A stretch of 64,000 bases of DNA, from the NCBI RefSeq assembly GCF_000259075.1, contig NZ_AJKI01000002.1, forward strand, positions 1 to 64,000. The letters run 5' to 3'. The translations under genes were made by a program, and so were the position numbers. Source of the stretch: Marinilabilia salmonicolor JCM 21150. GTDB taxonomy: Bacteria; Bacteroidota; Bacteroidia; Bacteroidales; Marinilabiliaceae. A model generated the notes under the pieces. The model saw nothing but the letters and a program-made list of their open reading frames with translations. It had not been told where the DNA came from and did no database searches. This document shows, in pieces, positions 26,158 through 36,331 of the stretch. Position 1 is the stretch's first letter. Each line of letters opens with the position of its first letter.

Positions 26158-29100
26158 CTATCCCAACTTAATTTGCAACTCAGGATGCTCATCAAAGAAC
26201 TGCAGTACATCTTTCTGAGACAAGTCAATCCGGGCAGATCTCGACAACATCTGGACCCGATAATGCTCATTGGCCGGGTCAAAAACATTGAAGCGCAATG
26301 AAACATGACCTCTGTTCTCGAGCATCACATTTGCCAGTTCATTGACCAGGTCATCAGTAATCTTATCCAATGCAATATTCAGCGACAAACTTTGCACCTG
26401 AGTTTCCAACACTTCATTGAGAAATGATATGGAGTTGATTTTTGTTTCCAACTCTTCAGGTCTGTATTTTTTGGGCTGAACCTTGCCTTTTATCAACAAA
26501 AATATACTACCATCTTCCGGCACATTATGATATTTACTGAAATCGGTATAATCGCGCCCGAAAAGGGGAAATTCGTGCGAACCGGAATAGTCTTCTATAG
26601 TGATAATGGCAAAGGGATTCTCTTTCATTCTGGTCACACCTCTTCGAATTCCGGTAACCATTCCTCCTACAATAAAGTTTTTGCCGTTAATCAGAGGCAA
26701 GTCATCCAGGTCGCTGAGGGACATATTGCAGTAATGTTTCAACTCCAGTTTATAACGATCCAGCGGGTGGGCAGAAAGATAAATTCCAATCAACTCTTTC
26801 TCTCTTCCCAGCTTTTCGATACTGGTAAATTCCGGAACATTTGGAGGCGTAGGCTTTTTCACCGCTCCCGTCATATCGGCCGCCCCAAACAACGACACCT
26901 GGTTGCTGGCTTTATCAACCTGATAGCGGTTGCCATAACGAAGCAGACGTTCGATAAACGAACCATCCTCCCCATCAGAAATAGCAAAATATTGTGCCCG
27001 GTTAAATTCATCCAGATTATCAAAAGCCCCGGAAGCAGCAAGACCTTCAAAGTTCTTTTTATTAACGGTTTGAAGATTTACCCTTTCCACAAAATCAAAA
27101 ACACCCTTAAAAGGACCGCCCTCTTCCCGTTTGCGTATAATTTCTTCCACGGCACCGGCTCCTACACCTTTTATTCCGGCCATTCCAAAGCGAATAGCCC
27201 CCTGCGCATTCACCGTGAACTTTCGGAAACTCTCATTCACATCAGGTCCAAGTACCTGCAGTCCCATGCGACGACACTCCTCCATAAAGGTGGTAATCTT
27301 GGTAATGTCGGTAAGATTTCGACTCAAAACGCCCGACATAAACTCGGCCGGATAGTGTGCTTTCAGATATCCGGTCTGGTAGGCCACATAAGCATAACAA
27401 ACAGAGTGTGATTTGTTAAATGCATAACTGGCAAAAGCCTCCCAGTCTTTCCATATCTTTTCAATCAGCTCTTCAGGTTTTTTATTCACCTGTTTGCATC
27501 CTTCGACAAACTCCTCATTCTTCAAGCAGCCATCATGGAATTTATCCTTCAGCTTGGCCATCATATCGGCAAGCTTCTTTCCCATTGCCTTACGCAGTGA
27601 ATCAGATTCACCGCGGGTGAATCCCCCCAATGCCCGAGACAAAAGCATCACCTGCTCCTGAAAAACGGTAATCCCATAGGTATCCTTCAGATATGGCTCC
27701 ATCATCGGATGGTCGTAATTAATCTCCTTACGTCCATGCTTGCGATCGATGTAATCGGGGATGTATTCCATCGGACCCGGTCGATACAAGGCGTTCATGG
27801 CCACAAGATCCTCAAAGCGGTTGGGCTCCAGTGCGCGCAAATGCTTTTTCATTCCGGGCGACTCAAACTGGAAAATGGCTGTTGTATCCCCCCGGGCAAA
27901 TAATTCAAACGTCTCTTTGTCATCGGGGGGTAATGTTTCCACATCTACATCAACACCCTTGGAGAGTTTGATATTATCAAGTGTTTCCTTGATGATGGAA
28001 AGCGTTTTAAGCCCCAGAAAATCCATCTTCAGCAACCCTATAGCCTCCACATAACGTCCGTCGTACTGGGTGGTCATCAAATTCTCTTCCTTGGTGGGAA
28101 TGAGCGGAATGTGCTGCTCAAGAGGGTCCCGTCCAATCAACACACCACAAGCATGTACACCCGTCTGACGCACCGAACCTTCCAAACGGCAAGCCAGCTC
28201 CATGGTTTTCAGCACCCTTTCTTCTCCGTGGGTACGTGCTTCCCTGATGCGTTCTGCAAATATTTTATATACTTCCAGCTTTCCCTCAAGCTTACCATTG
28301 CCGGCATTGCGCGCTGCCCTGAGATCGGTTTCAATTTTTGAAATTGCTCCATCAATGCTTCCGGTATCTTTTTCCCGGTTCAATACCTCCTGGTATGCAT
28401 TTGCCAGCTTAGTGCCGGGTCTTTCAGGAATCAACTTGGCCAGTTTGTCAGTATCCGGAAGCGGTAGTTTCAACACCCGTCCTACATCACGAATGGCCAA
28501 ACGTGCTGCCATGGTTCCAAATGTACAGATATGAGCAACTTTATCGCGGCCATACTTTTCGGTCACCCAGTCGAGTACCAGTTGACGTCCGTCATCATCA
28601 AAGTCAATATCCACATCAGGCATGGAAATACGATCCGGGTTAAGGAAACGTTCAAACAGCAAATCGTGCTTGATGGGATCAATATTGGTAATCCCCACAC
28701 AATAAGAAACCGCAGCTCCGGCAGCAGACCCACGTCCGGGCCCTACCAGTACACCCATTTCCCGGGCAGCATTAATAAAGTCCTGAACAATCAGGAAATA
28801 TCCGGGGAAACCCATTGTTTTAATAGTGTTCAACTCAAAATCGAGTCGTTCTTTCACGTCGTCGGGAATGGGATCTCCGTAGCGAACAGGATCTTTAGCT
28901 CCTTCATAAGCCAGGTGCGTCAGATAATCAGACTCCAGCTTTACACGAATCAGGTGCTCATAGTCACCTCCCAGTGCATCATAACGATCGCCAAACTCTT
29001 CCCTCAGTTTCTCTTCCGGGAATTGCTCCTTGTAGCCTTCAAAAGTCCCAAACCCGGTAGGAATAGCAAAGAAAGGCATAATGGGAGCGGAATTCAATTC

Positions 29101-29958
29101 ATAAACTTCCACTTTATCGGCAATCTCGGCGGTATTTTGCAGCGCTTCAGGCACATCCTTAAACAACTCGTTCATTTCATCTGTGGTTTTGAACCACTCC
29201 TGCCGGGTGTAACGCATCCGGTTTTCATCGTCAAAATCCTTTCCGGTGTTCAGGCAGATCAACAGATCGTGAGCTTCTGCATCCGCAGCATTGGTAAAAT
29301 GCACATCATTGGCAGCAATCACTTTCACTCCCAGCTCTTTGGAAAACTCCAGCAACTTCTCATTCACCAACACCTGGTTGTCGTAAACATCGTGCCGTGA
29401 TTTGGGATCCTCAGCCGGATGACGTTGAAGTTCAAGATAATAATCATCTCCAAATACCCGCTTAAACCATAAAATACTCTCTTTTGCTCCCTCCAGGTTT
29501 CCAGCCATAATTTTTTGGGGAACCTCTCCTCCAATACAGGCTGAAGTCACAATCAGTCCTTCACTATGCTGTTCCAGAAGATTTTTGTCAATCCGGGGCT
29601 TATAATAAAATCCCTCCACATTGGCAATGGAGATTAATTTAAGCAAATTCCGGTAACCCTGGCGGTTTTTTGCCAGCAAAATAAGATGGTCGCCACGACC
29701 GTCCAGTTTACTGTCCGTTTTATCATAAATGGTACGTGCAGCAACATATGTTTCACATCCAAGAATGGGTTTGACATCATTTTTTTTGCAAGAATCAAAA
29801 AACTCCTTAATCCCAAACATGGTTCCATGATCGGTAAGTGCCAGGGCCTTCATCCCGTCATTTTTTGCCTTGCTGACGAGATCGTTTACACTGGCAGCTC
29901 CGTCGAGTATAGAGTACTGTGAGTGAACGTGTAAGTGCGTAAAAGGTATCAAATCCAT
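26158..29958 (-). CDS. dnaE: DNA polymerase III subunit alpha
   Basis: This 1266-residue replicative polymerase has an N-terminal PHP domain (THLHVHSQYSILDGA at residues 7-21). The palm carries the catalytic aspartates in PDVDIDFDDDGR, followed by GPGRGSAAGAAVSYC-type nucleotide-binding sequence. Helix-hairpin-helix and OB-fold regions lie near the C-terminus. Length fits bacterial DnaE1. It is monocistronic on the minus strand. Confidence 0.97.
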   Translation of the reverse strand: MDLIPFTHLHVHSQYSILDGAASVNDLVSKAKNDGMKALALTDHGTMFGIKEFFDSCKKNDVKPILGCETYVAARTIYDKTDSKLDGRGDHLILLAKNRQGYRNLLKLISIANVEGFYYKPRIDKNLLEQHSEGLIVTSACIGGEVPQKIMAGNLEGAKESILWFKRVFGDDYYLELQRHPAEDPKSRHDVYDNQVLVNEKLLEFSKELGVKVIAANDVHFTNAADAEAHDLLICLNTGKDFDDENRMRYTRQEWFKTTDEMNELFKDVPEALQNTAEIADKVEVYELNSAPIMPFFAIPTGFGTFEGYKEQFPEEKLREEFGDRYDALGGDYEHLIRVKLESDYLTHLAYEGAKDPVRYGDPIPDDVKERLDFELNTIKTMGFPGYFLIVQDFINAAREMGVLVGPGRGSAAGAAVSYCVGITNIDPIKHDLLFERFLNPDRISMPDVDIDFDDDGRQLVLDWVTEKYGRDKVAHICTFGTMAARLAIRDVGRVLKLPLPDTDKLAKLIPERPGTKLANAYQEVLNREKDTGSIDGAISKIETDLRAARNAGNGKLEGKLEVYKIFAERIREARTHGEERVLKTMELACRLEGSVRQTGVHACGVLIGRDPLEQHIPLIPTKEENLMTTQYDGRYVEAIGLLKMDFLGLKTLSIIKETLDNIKLSKGVDVDVETLPPDDKETFELFARGDTTAIFQFESPGMKKHLRALEPNRFEDLVAMNALYRPGPMEYIPDYIDRKHGRKEINYDHPMMEPYLKDTYGITVFQEQVMLLSRALGGFTRGESDSLRKAMGKKLADMMAKLKDKFHDGCLKNEEFVEGCKQVNKKPEELIEKIWKDWEAFASYAFNKSHSVCYAYVAYQTGYLKAHYPAEFMSGVLSRNLTDITKITTFMEECRRMGLQVLGPDVNESFRKFTVNAQGAIRFGMAGIKGVGAGAVEEIIRKREEGGPFKGVFDFVERVNLQTVNKKNFEGLAASGAFDNLDEFNRAQYFAISDGEDGSFIERLLRYGNRYQVDKASNQVSLFGAADMTGAVKKPTPPNVPEFTSIEKLGREKELIGIYLSAHPLDRYKLELKHYCNMSLSDLDDLPLINGKNFIVGGMVTGIRRGVTRMKENPFAIITIEDYSGSHEFPLFGRDYTDFSKYHNVPEDGSIFLLIKGKVQPKKYRPEELETKINSISFLNEVLETQVQSLSLNIALDKITDDLVNELANVMLENRGHVSLRFNVFDPANEHYRVQMLSRSARIDLSQKDVLQFFDEHPELQIKLG

Positions 29959-30311
29959 ATTGTGTTTGTGAACTGTTTCGATGAACCTACAAATTTATCT
30001 AATTTCAGCGGGAAAAAAACTAATCGGCCCACCGCTTGATGAAAATCATTAAACGATGGATTAATGGTATTTGTTTTAAATGGTCTTTCTTTAAGGAAAA
30101 TCACAAACAAGCCAGAAATATATGGCTACAGTTTAAACAGCATTATTTTTACACAAAACCAGACAGAACTATTTACCTGATACAAATAATTTAATGCGGG
30201 ATTTCGGTAATGTTCTAAAAATAAAGTTGAAGGATCTTTCGTAAATAAATAAATCGCCTTATATTTGCAATCGCAAAAAAAGTAGGTTGTTTAATTGTAA
30301 TTTTTAGAAAC
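29959..30311. promoter_or_regulatory. Divergent promoters of dnaE and rpsP
   Basis: The 353-bp gap holds a minus-strand TAAATTTG (complement of 29989-29996), 31 bp before the dnaE start. It also holds a plus-strand TATATTTG (30260-30267), 45 bp before the rpsP start. Both match the Bacteroidota -7 box. The roughly 260 bp between them are AT-rich with nothing else recognisable. Confidence 0.5.
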
Positions 30312-30935
30312 ATGCCCGTAAAAATCAGATTAACGAGACACGGACGCAAAAGGTATGCTTACTACCACATAGTGGTAGCAGATAGCAGGGCGCCACGAGA
30401 TGGTAAATACATCGAGCGGATTGGATCATACAATCCCAACACAAATCCTGCTACGATCGAACTCGATTTCGATAAAGCCTTAACATGGCTTGGCAAAGGC
30501 GCCCAACCTACTGACACAGCCCGTGCAATCCTGAGTTACCAAGGAGTACTCATGAAAAAACACTTGCTCGAAGGTGTTAAAAAAGGTGCTTTTGATGAAG
30601 CCGAAGCTGAACGTCGATTCCAGAAATGGATGGAAGACAAAGAGGCTAAAATTCAGGCTAAAAAAGACCAGCTTTCTTCTGAATCAGAGAAAGAACGGAA
30701 AGCCCGTCTCGAGCAGGAAGCCAAAGTAAATGCTGAAAGAGCAGAGAAACTGGCTAAAAGAAATGCCGAGTTGGCTGCCGAAGCTGAAGCTGAAACAAAA
30801 GAAGAAGAAGCTGCTGATGCTGAAGAAGCTACTGAAGAAACCACCGAAGAAACTCCCGCTGAGGAAACCAAAGCCGAAGAAGCTGAGGAACCCAAAGCTG
30901 AAGCCTCTGACGAAGAGACTAAGAAAGAAGAGTAA
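30312..30935 (+). CDS. rpsP: 30S ribosomal protein S16 with long acidic C-terminal tail
   Basis: Residues 1-80 are a standard S16 ([31 protein letters not shown]), which binds 16S rRNA in small-subunit assembly. Bacterial S16 is usually 80-90 residues. Here a lysine-rich helical segment (about 85-150) and then a low-complexity tail of Glu, Ala, Thr and Lys extend it to 207 residues. S16 extensions are usual in Bacteroidota, but the length and acidity of the tail are notable. It is not followed by rimM, which lies at 56.3 kb. Confidence 0.95.
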   Translation: MPVKIRLTRHGRKRYAYYHIVVADSRAPRDGKYIERIGSYNPNTNPATIELDFDKALTWLGKGAQPTDTARAILSYQGVLMKKHLLEGVKKGAFDEAEAERRFQKWMEDKEAKIQAKKDQLSSESEKERKARLEQEAKVNAERAEKLAKRNAELAAEAEAETKEEEAADAEEATEETTEETPAEETKAEEAEEPKAEASDEETKKEE

Positions 30936-30962
30936 ATCTTCAGGTTTCATTCAACACAAAAT

Positions 30963-30994
30963 AAAAGCTGCCCCTGAAAGGGCGGCTTTTTTTT
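30963..30994 (+). terminator. rpsP terminator
   Basis: An 11-bp stem with one T-G pair (30963-30973 with 30980-30990), loop CTGAAA and eight T at 30987-30994. Confidence 0.88.
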
Positions 30995-31239
30995 GTCTCA
31001 TACACATCGCCAAACTTCCGTTAATTATTTTTAAGCAAAAATAACATACGCCCAAATACCTGCTTCAACCCGCTGAAATCAATAAAGAAATAAATCTCTA
31101 TTTTTTTGAAATGATTTTAAATATGCTCTAAAACAGGTTACAAAGCTGTGTGGCAAAAGGAAAAGTAAAGTAAAAAGACTACTTTTGCAGCGATTTTCAG
31201 GAATAAAGTAAAACAACACTTTATAAAAATTGTTTCGAC
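30995..31239 (+). promoter_or_regulatory. Leader and promoter of the CoA-transferase gene
   Basis: AT-rich sequence without genes. TACTTTTG at 31180-31187 is an exact -7 match, 53 bp before the start codon. Confidence 0.45.
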
Positions 31240-32541
31240 ATGCAGTATAAAACAGTAACCGCCGAAGAGGCAGTTCAAGTAATCAAATCAGGAGACCGCA
31301 TTCACATGAGTAGTGTGGCTGTAACTCCTCATGCCCTCATTAATGCAATGGTTGAGCGTGGCAAGAAAGGCGAATTTAAAGATGTAAAAATTCAGCACAT
31401 CCACACCGAAGGACCTGCTCCCTATGCAGACCCCGAGTTGGAAGGCATTTTTCAACTTGAATCTTTCTTTGTTGGCGGCAACGTACGCAAGGTAACACAA
31501 GCCGGATTTGCCGATTACATTCCGGTATTCCTGAGCGAAACTCAAAAACTCATTCGCGAGGGGTATCTTAAAGTCAATGTAGCCATGGTGCAGGTATCCA
31601 CACCGGACCGTCACGGATATGTTTCACTGGGAACTTCTGTTGACGCCACCCTGGCTGCGGTGGAATGCGCAGACATTGTAATCGCTCAAATCAATAAACA
31701 TGTACCACGTACATGGGGTGATGCACAAATCAACATGCGCGACATCAACTATTTTGTTGAGCATGATGAGCCGTTGTTTATCCACAACAATGCGCCTCTG
31801 TCTGACATTGAGCGCGCCATTGGTCACAACGTGGCAGAGTTGGTGGATGATGGCGCTTGTCTGCAAATGGGCATTGGCGGTATCCCAAATGCCGTTTTAG
31901 CTGAACTGGGTAACCACAAAGACCTTGGTGTTCACACAGAAATGTTCTCAGACGGAATTCTTCCGCTGGTGGAAAAAGGAGTGGTTAACGGAAAGAAAAA
32001 ACAATTGGATAAAGGGCTGATGGTAGCTTCATTCCTCATGGGATCTCAGGAACTCTACGACTTTGTGGATGACAACCCGCAAGTGGCCATGATGGATGTA
32101 AAACACACCAACAGCGTGGACGTAATCCGCAAACAAAAGAAAGTAACAGCCATCAACTCGGCTCTTTCTGTGGATATTACTGGTCAGGTATGTGCCGATT
32201 CTATCGGAACAACTCATTACTCCGGAGTAGGTGGTCAGATCGACTTCATCCGTGGTGCCGGATATTCCGAAGGTGGCAAACCCATCATTGCTATGCCCTC
32301 TGTTACAGGAAAAGGAGTTTCCAAAATTGCTCCTGTACTGATGGAAGGATCAGGCGTGGTTACAACCCGTGCCAATATGCACTGGCTGGTTACCGAATAT
32401 GGTGCAGTAAACCTTTACGGAAAAACATTACAGGAAAGAGCCCGTCTCATCACGTCTGTAGCACATCCAAACCATCGCGAGATGCTGGAAAAAGCAGCCT
32501 TCGATCGTTTCGGTTCACACTACCATTTTGTTTCCAAATAA
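31240..32541 (+). CDS. Acetyl-CoA hydrolase/4-hydroxybutyrate CoA-transferase family protein
   Basis: This 433-residue family I CoA-transferase has the acyl-CoA-binding glycine motif MGIGGIPNAVLAEL near residue 210. The presumed catalytic glutamate lies in GVHTEMFSDG near residue 232. It probably moves CoA between acetate/succinate/butyrate-type acids and their thioesters, linking acyl-CoA pools to acid production. The exact acyl substrate cannot be read from sequence. It is a single gene with its own promoter and terminator. Confidence 0.88.
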   Translation: MQYKTVTAEEAVQVIKSGDRIHMSSVAVTPHALINAMVERGKKGEFKDVKIQHIHTEGPAPYADPELEGIFQLESFFVGGNVRKVTQAGFADYIPVFLSETQKLIREGYLKVNVAMVQVSTPDRHGYVSLGTSVDATLAAVECADIVIAQINKHVPRTWGDAQINMRDINYFVEHDEPLFIHNNAPLSDIERAIGHNVAELVDDGACLQMGIGGIPNAVLAELGNHKDLGVHTEMFSDGILPLVEKGVVNGKKKQLDKGLMVASFLMGSQELYDFVDDNPQVAMMDVKHTNSVDVIRKQKKVTAINSALSVDITGQVCADSIGTTHYSGVGGQIDFIRGAGYSEGGKPIIAMPSVTGKGVSKIAPVLMEGSGVVTTRANMHWLVTEYGAVNLYGKTLQERARLITSVAHPNHREMLEKAAFDRFGSHYHFVSK

Positions 32542-32565
32542 CAAATGGGAATCATTATAAAAAAA

Positions 32566-32597
32566 GCCGGTGGCATGATTTGCCACCGGCCTTTTTT
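32566..32597. terminator. Bidirectional terminator between the CoA-transferase and DUF4097 genes
   Basis: A perfect 10-bp stem GCCGGTGGCA / TGCCACCGGC (32566-32575 with 32581-32590). T-runs follow on both strands (32592-32597 on plus; complement of 32559-32565 on minus). Confidence 0.88.
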
Positions 32598-32613
32598 ATA
32601 TAAATACGTTTTC

Positions 32614-33636
32614 CTATTTAAAAATCTGGTTGCCCGAAGTACTGGAACCGGTAACTAAAATTCCCCCTCCTGCAATTTCGAGTCTGTCGTCGGCGGCAGA
32701 ATTCCCTGCCATCAACCTGCCGGAGTTTGATCTCAATTTAAAACTCAATGATTCTATCTCATTTAAAACATCCATCTCAATGTCTCCCGAGACAGAGCGA
32801 AAGTTGCTATCTCCGGCAAACATAATGCCGGTTCCCTCCTGACTTCCACTGATGGAAGCGAGCTTCAAACTACCTGTAACATCTTTTAATTTAATACTTC
32901 CGGACACTGTTTCGCAATGCAGATTACCTTTAAGCATGTTTACCTGAATACTACCTGAAGTGGTTTTTGCCAAAGCTCCGTTCATCAAACTTTCCAAAGC
33001 TAAGTCACCCGAAGTTGAACCAAGCGAAACATTACCTTCAATCATTCTCGCAGAGATACTTCCGGAAGTACAATTCCCATTAAAATCGCCTTTCACATCG
33101 GCGACACGAATATCTCCACTTACTGAGTTGGCTTTCAAATGACCATTAATAAGGGTCGCCTCAATCTCTCCTGACACCGATTTTAGACGGCAACCATTAC
33201 CGGCACCTAAAACCTTTATATCCCCGGATACAGCAGCAAGCGACATATCATCACTCTTTATGTTAAGAACCTCTACATTACCTGATACATTTTCGATGGA
33301 AAGCATTACTCCTTCCGGAGCATCAAATGATAAAAAACCTCTGGCAATTCCCCTCATCATATTAGGATGTTCAACCCAAACTTTAAGCAGATTACCTTCC
33401 CGGGATGTTTTGATTCCATAATCATCAATACCGCGTGTTACTCTGATTTCTCCGGTCAGGTGAACCTCATCCGAAGTCCCTGCATTCACGGAAACATCAC
33501 AAAATACACCTTTAACTTGGATCGACTGAACTCCAGAAAAACGTTCATCCATCTGGTCGGCCAATTGCTGTGCACCTGCCATCTGGCATCCTGCAAGCAA
33601 GAAAAGCATTATTGAAAGAGACAAGAAGTGTTTCAT
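32614..33636 (-). CDS. DUF4097-family beta-repeat lipoprotein
   Basis: This 340-residue protein has lipobox LLAGC (Cys17), with no acidic export signal after the cysteine, so it probably stays periplasmic. From about residue 110 onward roughly eleven repeats of about 21 residues carry the core (S/T)SG(D/S)(I/L). They predict a right-handed beta-solenoid of the DUF4097 (putative adhesin) type. No enzyme motif. It is downstream of mpl on the same strand but separated by 79 bp. Function unknown. Confidence 0.8.
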   Translation of the reverse strand: MKHFLSLSIMLFLLAGCQMAGAQQLADQMDERFSGVQSIQVKGVFCDVSVNAGTSDEVHLTGEIRVTRGIDDYGIKTSREGNLLKVWVEHPNMMRGIARGFLSFDAPEGVMLSIENVSGNVEVLNIKSDDMSLAAVSGDIKVLGAGNGCRLKSVSGEIEATLINGHLKANSVSGDIRVADVKGDFNGNCTSGSISARMIEGNVSLGSTSGDLALESLMNGALAKTTSGSIQVNMLKGNLHCETVSGSIKLKDVTGSLKLASISGSQEGTGIMFAGDSNFRSVSGDIEMDVLNEIESLSFKLRSNSGRLMAGNSAADDRLEIAGGGILVTGSSTSGNQIFK

Positions 33637-33715
33637 AATTTTATGTTTAGATTAAATGAGTAAAAAACTGATTACACCTCAATGTGACGCCTCCTCCATG
33701 GAAATAGTTACAATA

Positions 33716-35071
33716 CTAACCTAAAACTTCTCCTGCAAGAGCATTCACATCAATCCCTGCAAAATTGCCGGAGGTCATCAGCAACAGATTTGAATTTTTC
33801 AATCTTTGACCAGCAAGAAACTGATGCAATTTATCACCATCTGTAAACACTTTCAACCCTTTTTGGGCAAAAGCCTGTTCCACATCTGTGGTGGTAATTT
33901 CCTCCAGTTTTTTATGTGCAACAACCTCCGGGTTAAAGAAAACCACAGCTTCATCGGCAGCAGCCATAGCTCCCTTATATTGGGGCAGAAATTCCCGGTT
34001 AAGACTGCTGAAAGTATGCAACTCTACTACCGCAAGCAAGTTCCTTTGCGGAAACTGATCCTTAACCGCAGCCACTGTTGCCTTTACTTTCGAGGGAGCA
34101 TGTGCAAAATCATAGAAAACAGAAGCATCTTCCTTTTCCGAAAGAATCTGCAGCCTTCGGGCAGCTCCTTCAAAACATCGCATCGACTTCAAAAAATCTT
34201 TTTCAGAAACACCAAGCTCTTTGGCTACCAGCAAAGCTCCGGCTAAATTTTGAAAATTATGATGCCCAAAGATCTTCAACGCAAACTTTTCACCATCACA
34301 AGCAACAAGAGTCTCTCCTCCTTCTGAAGAGGCCTCCACCTCATTGTATGGTAAAACATTCAGTTCCGGATGCTCTTTGGCGATAGTCTGAAGCACCGGA
34401 TCCTGCTGATAATAAATAAAGCTGCCTCCGGGGTCAATACTCTGTGCAAAAAGTTCAAACTGATGATTATACACTTCCTCGGCAGGAAAAACATTGATAT
34501 GATCCCATGCCACACCGGTAACCAATGCTATCTGGGGTTTGTACCATAAAAACTTTGGCCGTCGATCAATCGGTGAAGACAGGTATTCATCACCTTCAAA
34601 AACCGCGATACCAGATTCATCCGAGAGCTCAACCATCGTATCAAAGCCCTTTATGTTAGCGCCAACCATAAAATCAAACTTTCGCCCCGTTTGCTTCAGC
34701 ACATGCAAAAGCATGGATGTAATGGTTGTTTTACCATGGCTTCCTGCAATCACCACCCGCCTCTTGTTTTTGGTTTGCTCATACAAGTATTCAGGATAGG
34801 AATAAACTTTAAGATTCAGTTCCTGTGCTTTCAGCAACTCAGGATTATCCGATCTGGCATGCATCCCCAAAATCACGGCATCCAGATCCTCGGAAATATT
34901 GTCAGGCGACCATCCGTCCGATGCCGGAAGCAGCCCATGGTTTTGCAATCGGGACTTGCTGGGTTCGAAAATTTTATCATCCGACCCGGTGACATGAAAT
35001 CCTTTTTTGTGAAGAGCAATGGCAAGATTGTGCATAGCACTTCCGCCTATAGCTATAAAGTGAACTCTCAT
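33716..35071 (-). CDS. mpl: UDP-N-acetylmuramate:L-alanyl-gamma-D-glutamyl-meso-diaminopimelate ligase
   Basis: This 451-residue Mur ligase has the N-terminal Rossmann motif HFIAIGGSAMHNLAIAL and the ATP loop AGSHGKTTIT (about 111-120). Next come the mid-domain HNFQNLAGALLVAKELG and the C-terminal YDFAHAPSKVKATV, which are features of Mpl rather than MurC. Mpl joins recycled murein tripeptide to UDP-MurNAc in the cytoplasm. It fits with other wall genes in this window (mltD, dapD, ddh). Confidence 0.93.
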   Translation of the reverse strand: MRVHFIAIGGSAMHNLAIALHKKGFHVTGSDDKIFEPSKSRLQNHGLLPASDGWSPDNISEDLDAVILGMHARSDNPELLKAQELNLKVYSYPEYLYEQTKNKRRVVIAGSHGKTTITSMLLHVLKQTGRKFDFMVGANIKGFDTMVELSDESGIAVFEGDEYLSSPIDRRPKFLWYKPQIALVTGVAWDHINVFPAEEVYNHQFELFAQSIDPGGSFIYYQQDPVLQTIAKEHPELNVLPYNEVEASSEGGETLVACDGEKFALKIFGHHNFQNLAGALLVAKELGVSEKDFLKSMRCFEGAARRLQILSEKEDASVFYDFAHAPSKVKATVAAVKDQFPQRNLLAVVELHTFSSLNREFLPQYKGAMAAADEAVVFFNPEVVAHKKLEEITTTDVEQAFAQKGLKVFTDGDKLHQFLAGQRLKNSNLLLMTSGNFAGIDVNALAGEVLG

Positions 35072-35469
35072 TCTTGATTTATTTGTTTATTCTTAACTTA
35101 TTAATCTAAAACACCTTATACATAAAACAGCTAATATAAAAACAAGCTGAAAGCCTGAGAACAATAGCCCTGGAGCAGGAGCCCCCCTCTTTACTGGTCG
35201 CAACGCCACCAATAAAGAGCAATGTTAACCTGCATTATTCACAAATAATCTATTCCGATAATTCATGAATCGAAGATCGACGAAGTCAATAAAGCAGATT
35301 AAAATAAAAGGGAAAATTAATCATTTTTTCATAAAGCAACCGGAAAATGGAAATTGCGTGACTTTGCCCTGAAAATGCAGAAATCTTTAAATACCGGATA
35401 AAACAGATTAAAATAAAAAAGCGTTCTCAGTGATACCGAAAACGCCTTTCAATAAATTACAACTATGTA
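35072..35469. other. 398-bp intergenic region between mpl and the 218-residue unknown
   Basis: No gene seen. A direct repeat CAGATTAAAATAAAA occurs near 35295 and 35404. At the right end a hairpin (GCGTTCTC 35421-35428 with GAAAACGC 35438-35445, one mismatch) is followed on the minus strand by a T-run. It is a probable terminator of the 35470-36126 gene. Confidence 0.5.
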
Positions 35470-36126
35470 TTACATTTCCATGGGAAGAATATTTGCTCCC
35501 CGTTCTTTGAGACGCCATTGCCAGGACGCATAAAGATCAAAGCCTGATGACCTTGAGTTCCCTTCCGTCTGTACCAACCGATTTCGACGGGCTACAACAA
35601 ACGAATTGTCGGGCAAATCATCCCATCCCCCGACAAAATAATCCACAGCTCCATTGGTCCTGTCATGAATTTTTTCTACCGAAGAGGTACAATAAAGAAT
35701 CAATTCAATTTTCTTCATATCCAACAACGGACGAAGATGCCTGATATACTGATCAATATCCGAATTATCGCTATCCATAACCAGTACAATATGAGAAAGG
35801 TTGAACTGAGATGAGATGAGTGTCTCCATTAGCGGGAACTCTTCCACCGGAGAATTAAAGATAATATGAGGAACATCCAAATTTGATGCAGCTTCCATAA
35901 CAGCTGATAAATCGCCGGTTCCGGCAATCACAATTTCCTTTTCGGATGGAATAACGGAAGACAAAACACAACTCAGGGCTAAATCTCGGTTAGTATCAAA
36001 AAATATGGTTTCAAATCCGGTACGGTAAAACTGCTCAGGATGGATGGGTATGTGGGTCCACATATTGATAACACTCTGATTGAGATGCTCAGGTATTCTC
36101 CCCTCTTTCGAAAAATCTACGCTCAT
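35470..36126 (-). CDS. Uncharacterised 218-residue protein, weakly like the N-terminal half of a PLP aminotransferase fold
   Basis: I do not recognise this protein. There is no signal peptide or membrane helix, so it is probably cytoplasmic. It alternates beta strands and helices (EIVIAGTGDLSAVMEAASNL, then HIIFNSPVEEFPLMETLI, then HIVLVMDSDNSDID). The order TGFETIFF, GTG-x-AVMEAA, VMDSD loosely recalls class V aminotransferases (HR-F, GTGAMEA, DxxxS), but I see no lysine in a PLP-binding context. It could be a non-catalytic relative. It is monocistronic, divergent from priA, with a likely terminator at 35421-35445. Confidence 0.6.
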   Translation of the reverse strand: MSVDFSKEGRIPEHLNQSVINMWTHIPIHPEQFYRTGFETIFFDTNRDLALSCVLSSVIPSEKEIVIAGTGDLSAVMEAASNLDVPHIIFNSPVEEFPLMETLISSQFNLSHIVLVMDSDNSDIDQYIRHLRPLLDMKKIELILYCTSSVEKIHDRTNGAVDYFVGGWDDLPDNSFVVARRNRLVQTEGNSRSSGFDLYASWQWRLKERGANILPMEM

Positions 36127-36225
36127 AAAATAGGTTTTAGCAAGAAATAACTACTACCACAAATAAATCATGCAGTTATTAACTGAAAATTAAAAGCACA
36201 TTACCAAACCCTTAAACCCCTTATA

Positions 36226-36233
36226 TATCTTTG
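36226..36233 (+). promoter_or_regulatory. -7 box upstream of priA
   Basis: TATCTTTG at 36226-36233 matches TAnnTTTG, 98 bp before the priA start. A second weaker match (TAACTTTA near 36302) is closer to the gene. Confidence 0.4.
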
Positions 36234-36331
36234 ACAATCAAATATAGACAAACACGTACCACGAAGGGAAATTATTTTTCTATGGCATCAAGAACTCTTT
36301 TAATAACTTTACGCCATCAAAAAACAAAAAA

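Noticed and set aside
30653-30950. Serine- and phenylalanine-rich minus-strand frames opposite rpsP
   Set aside because: These are mirror images of the Glu/Ala/Lys-rich S16 tail and have no independent support.
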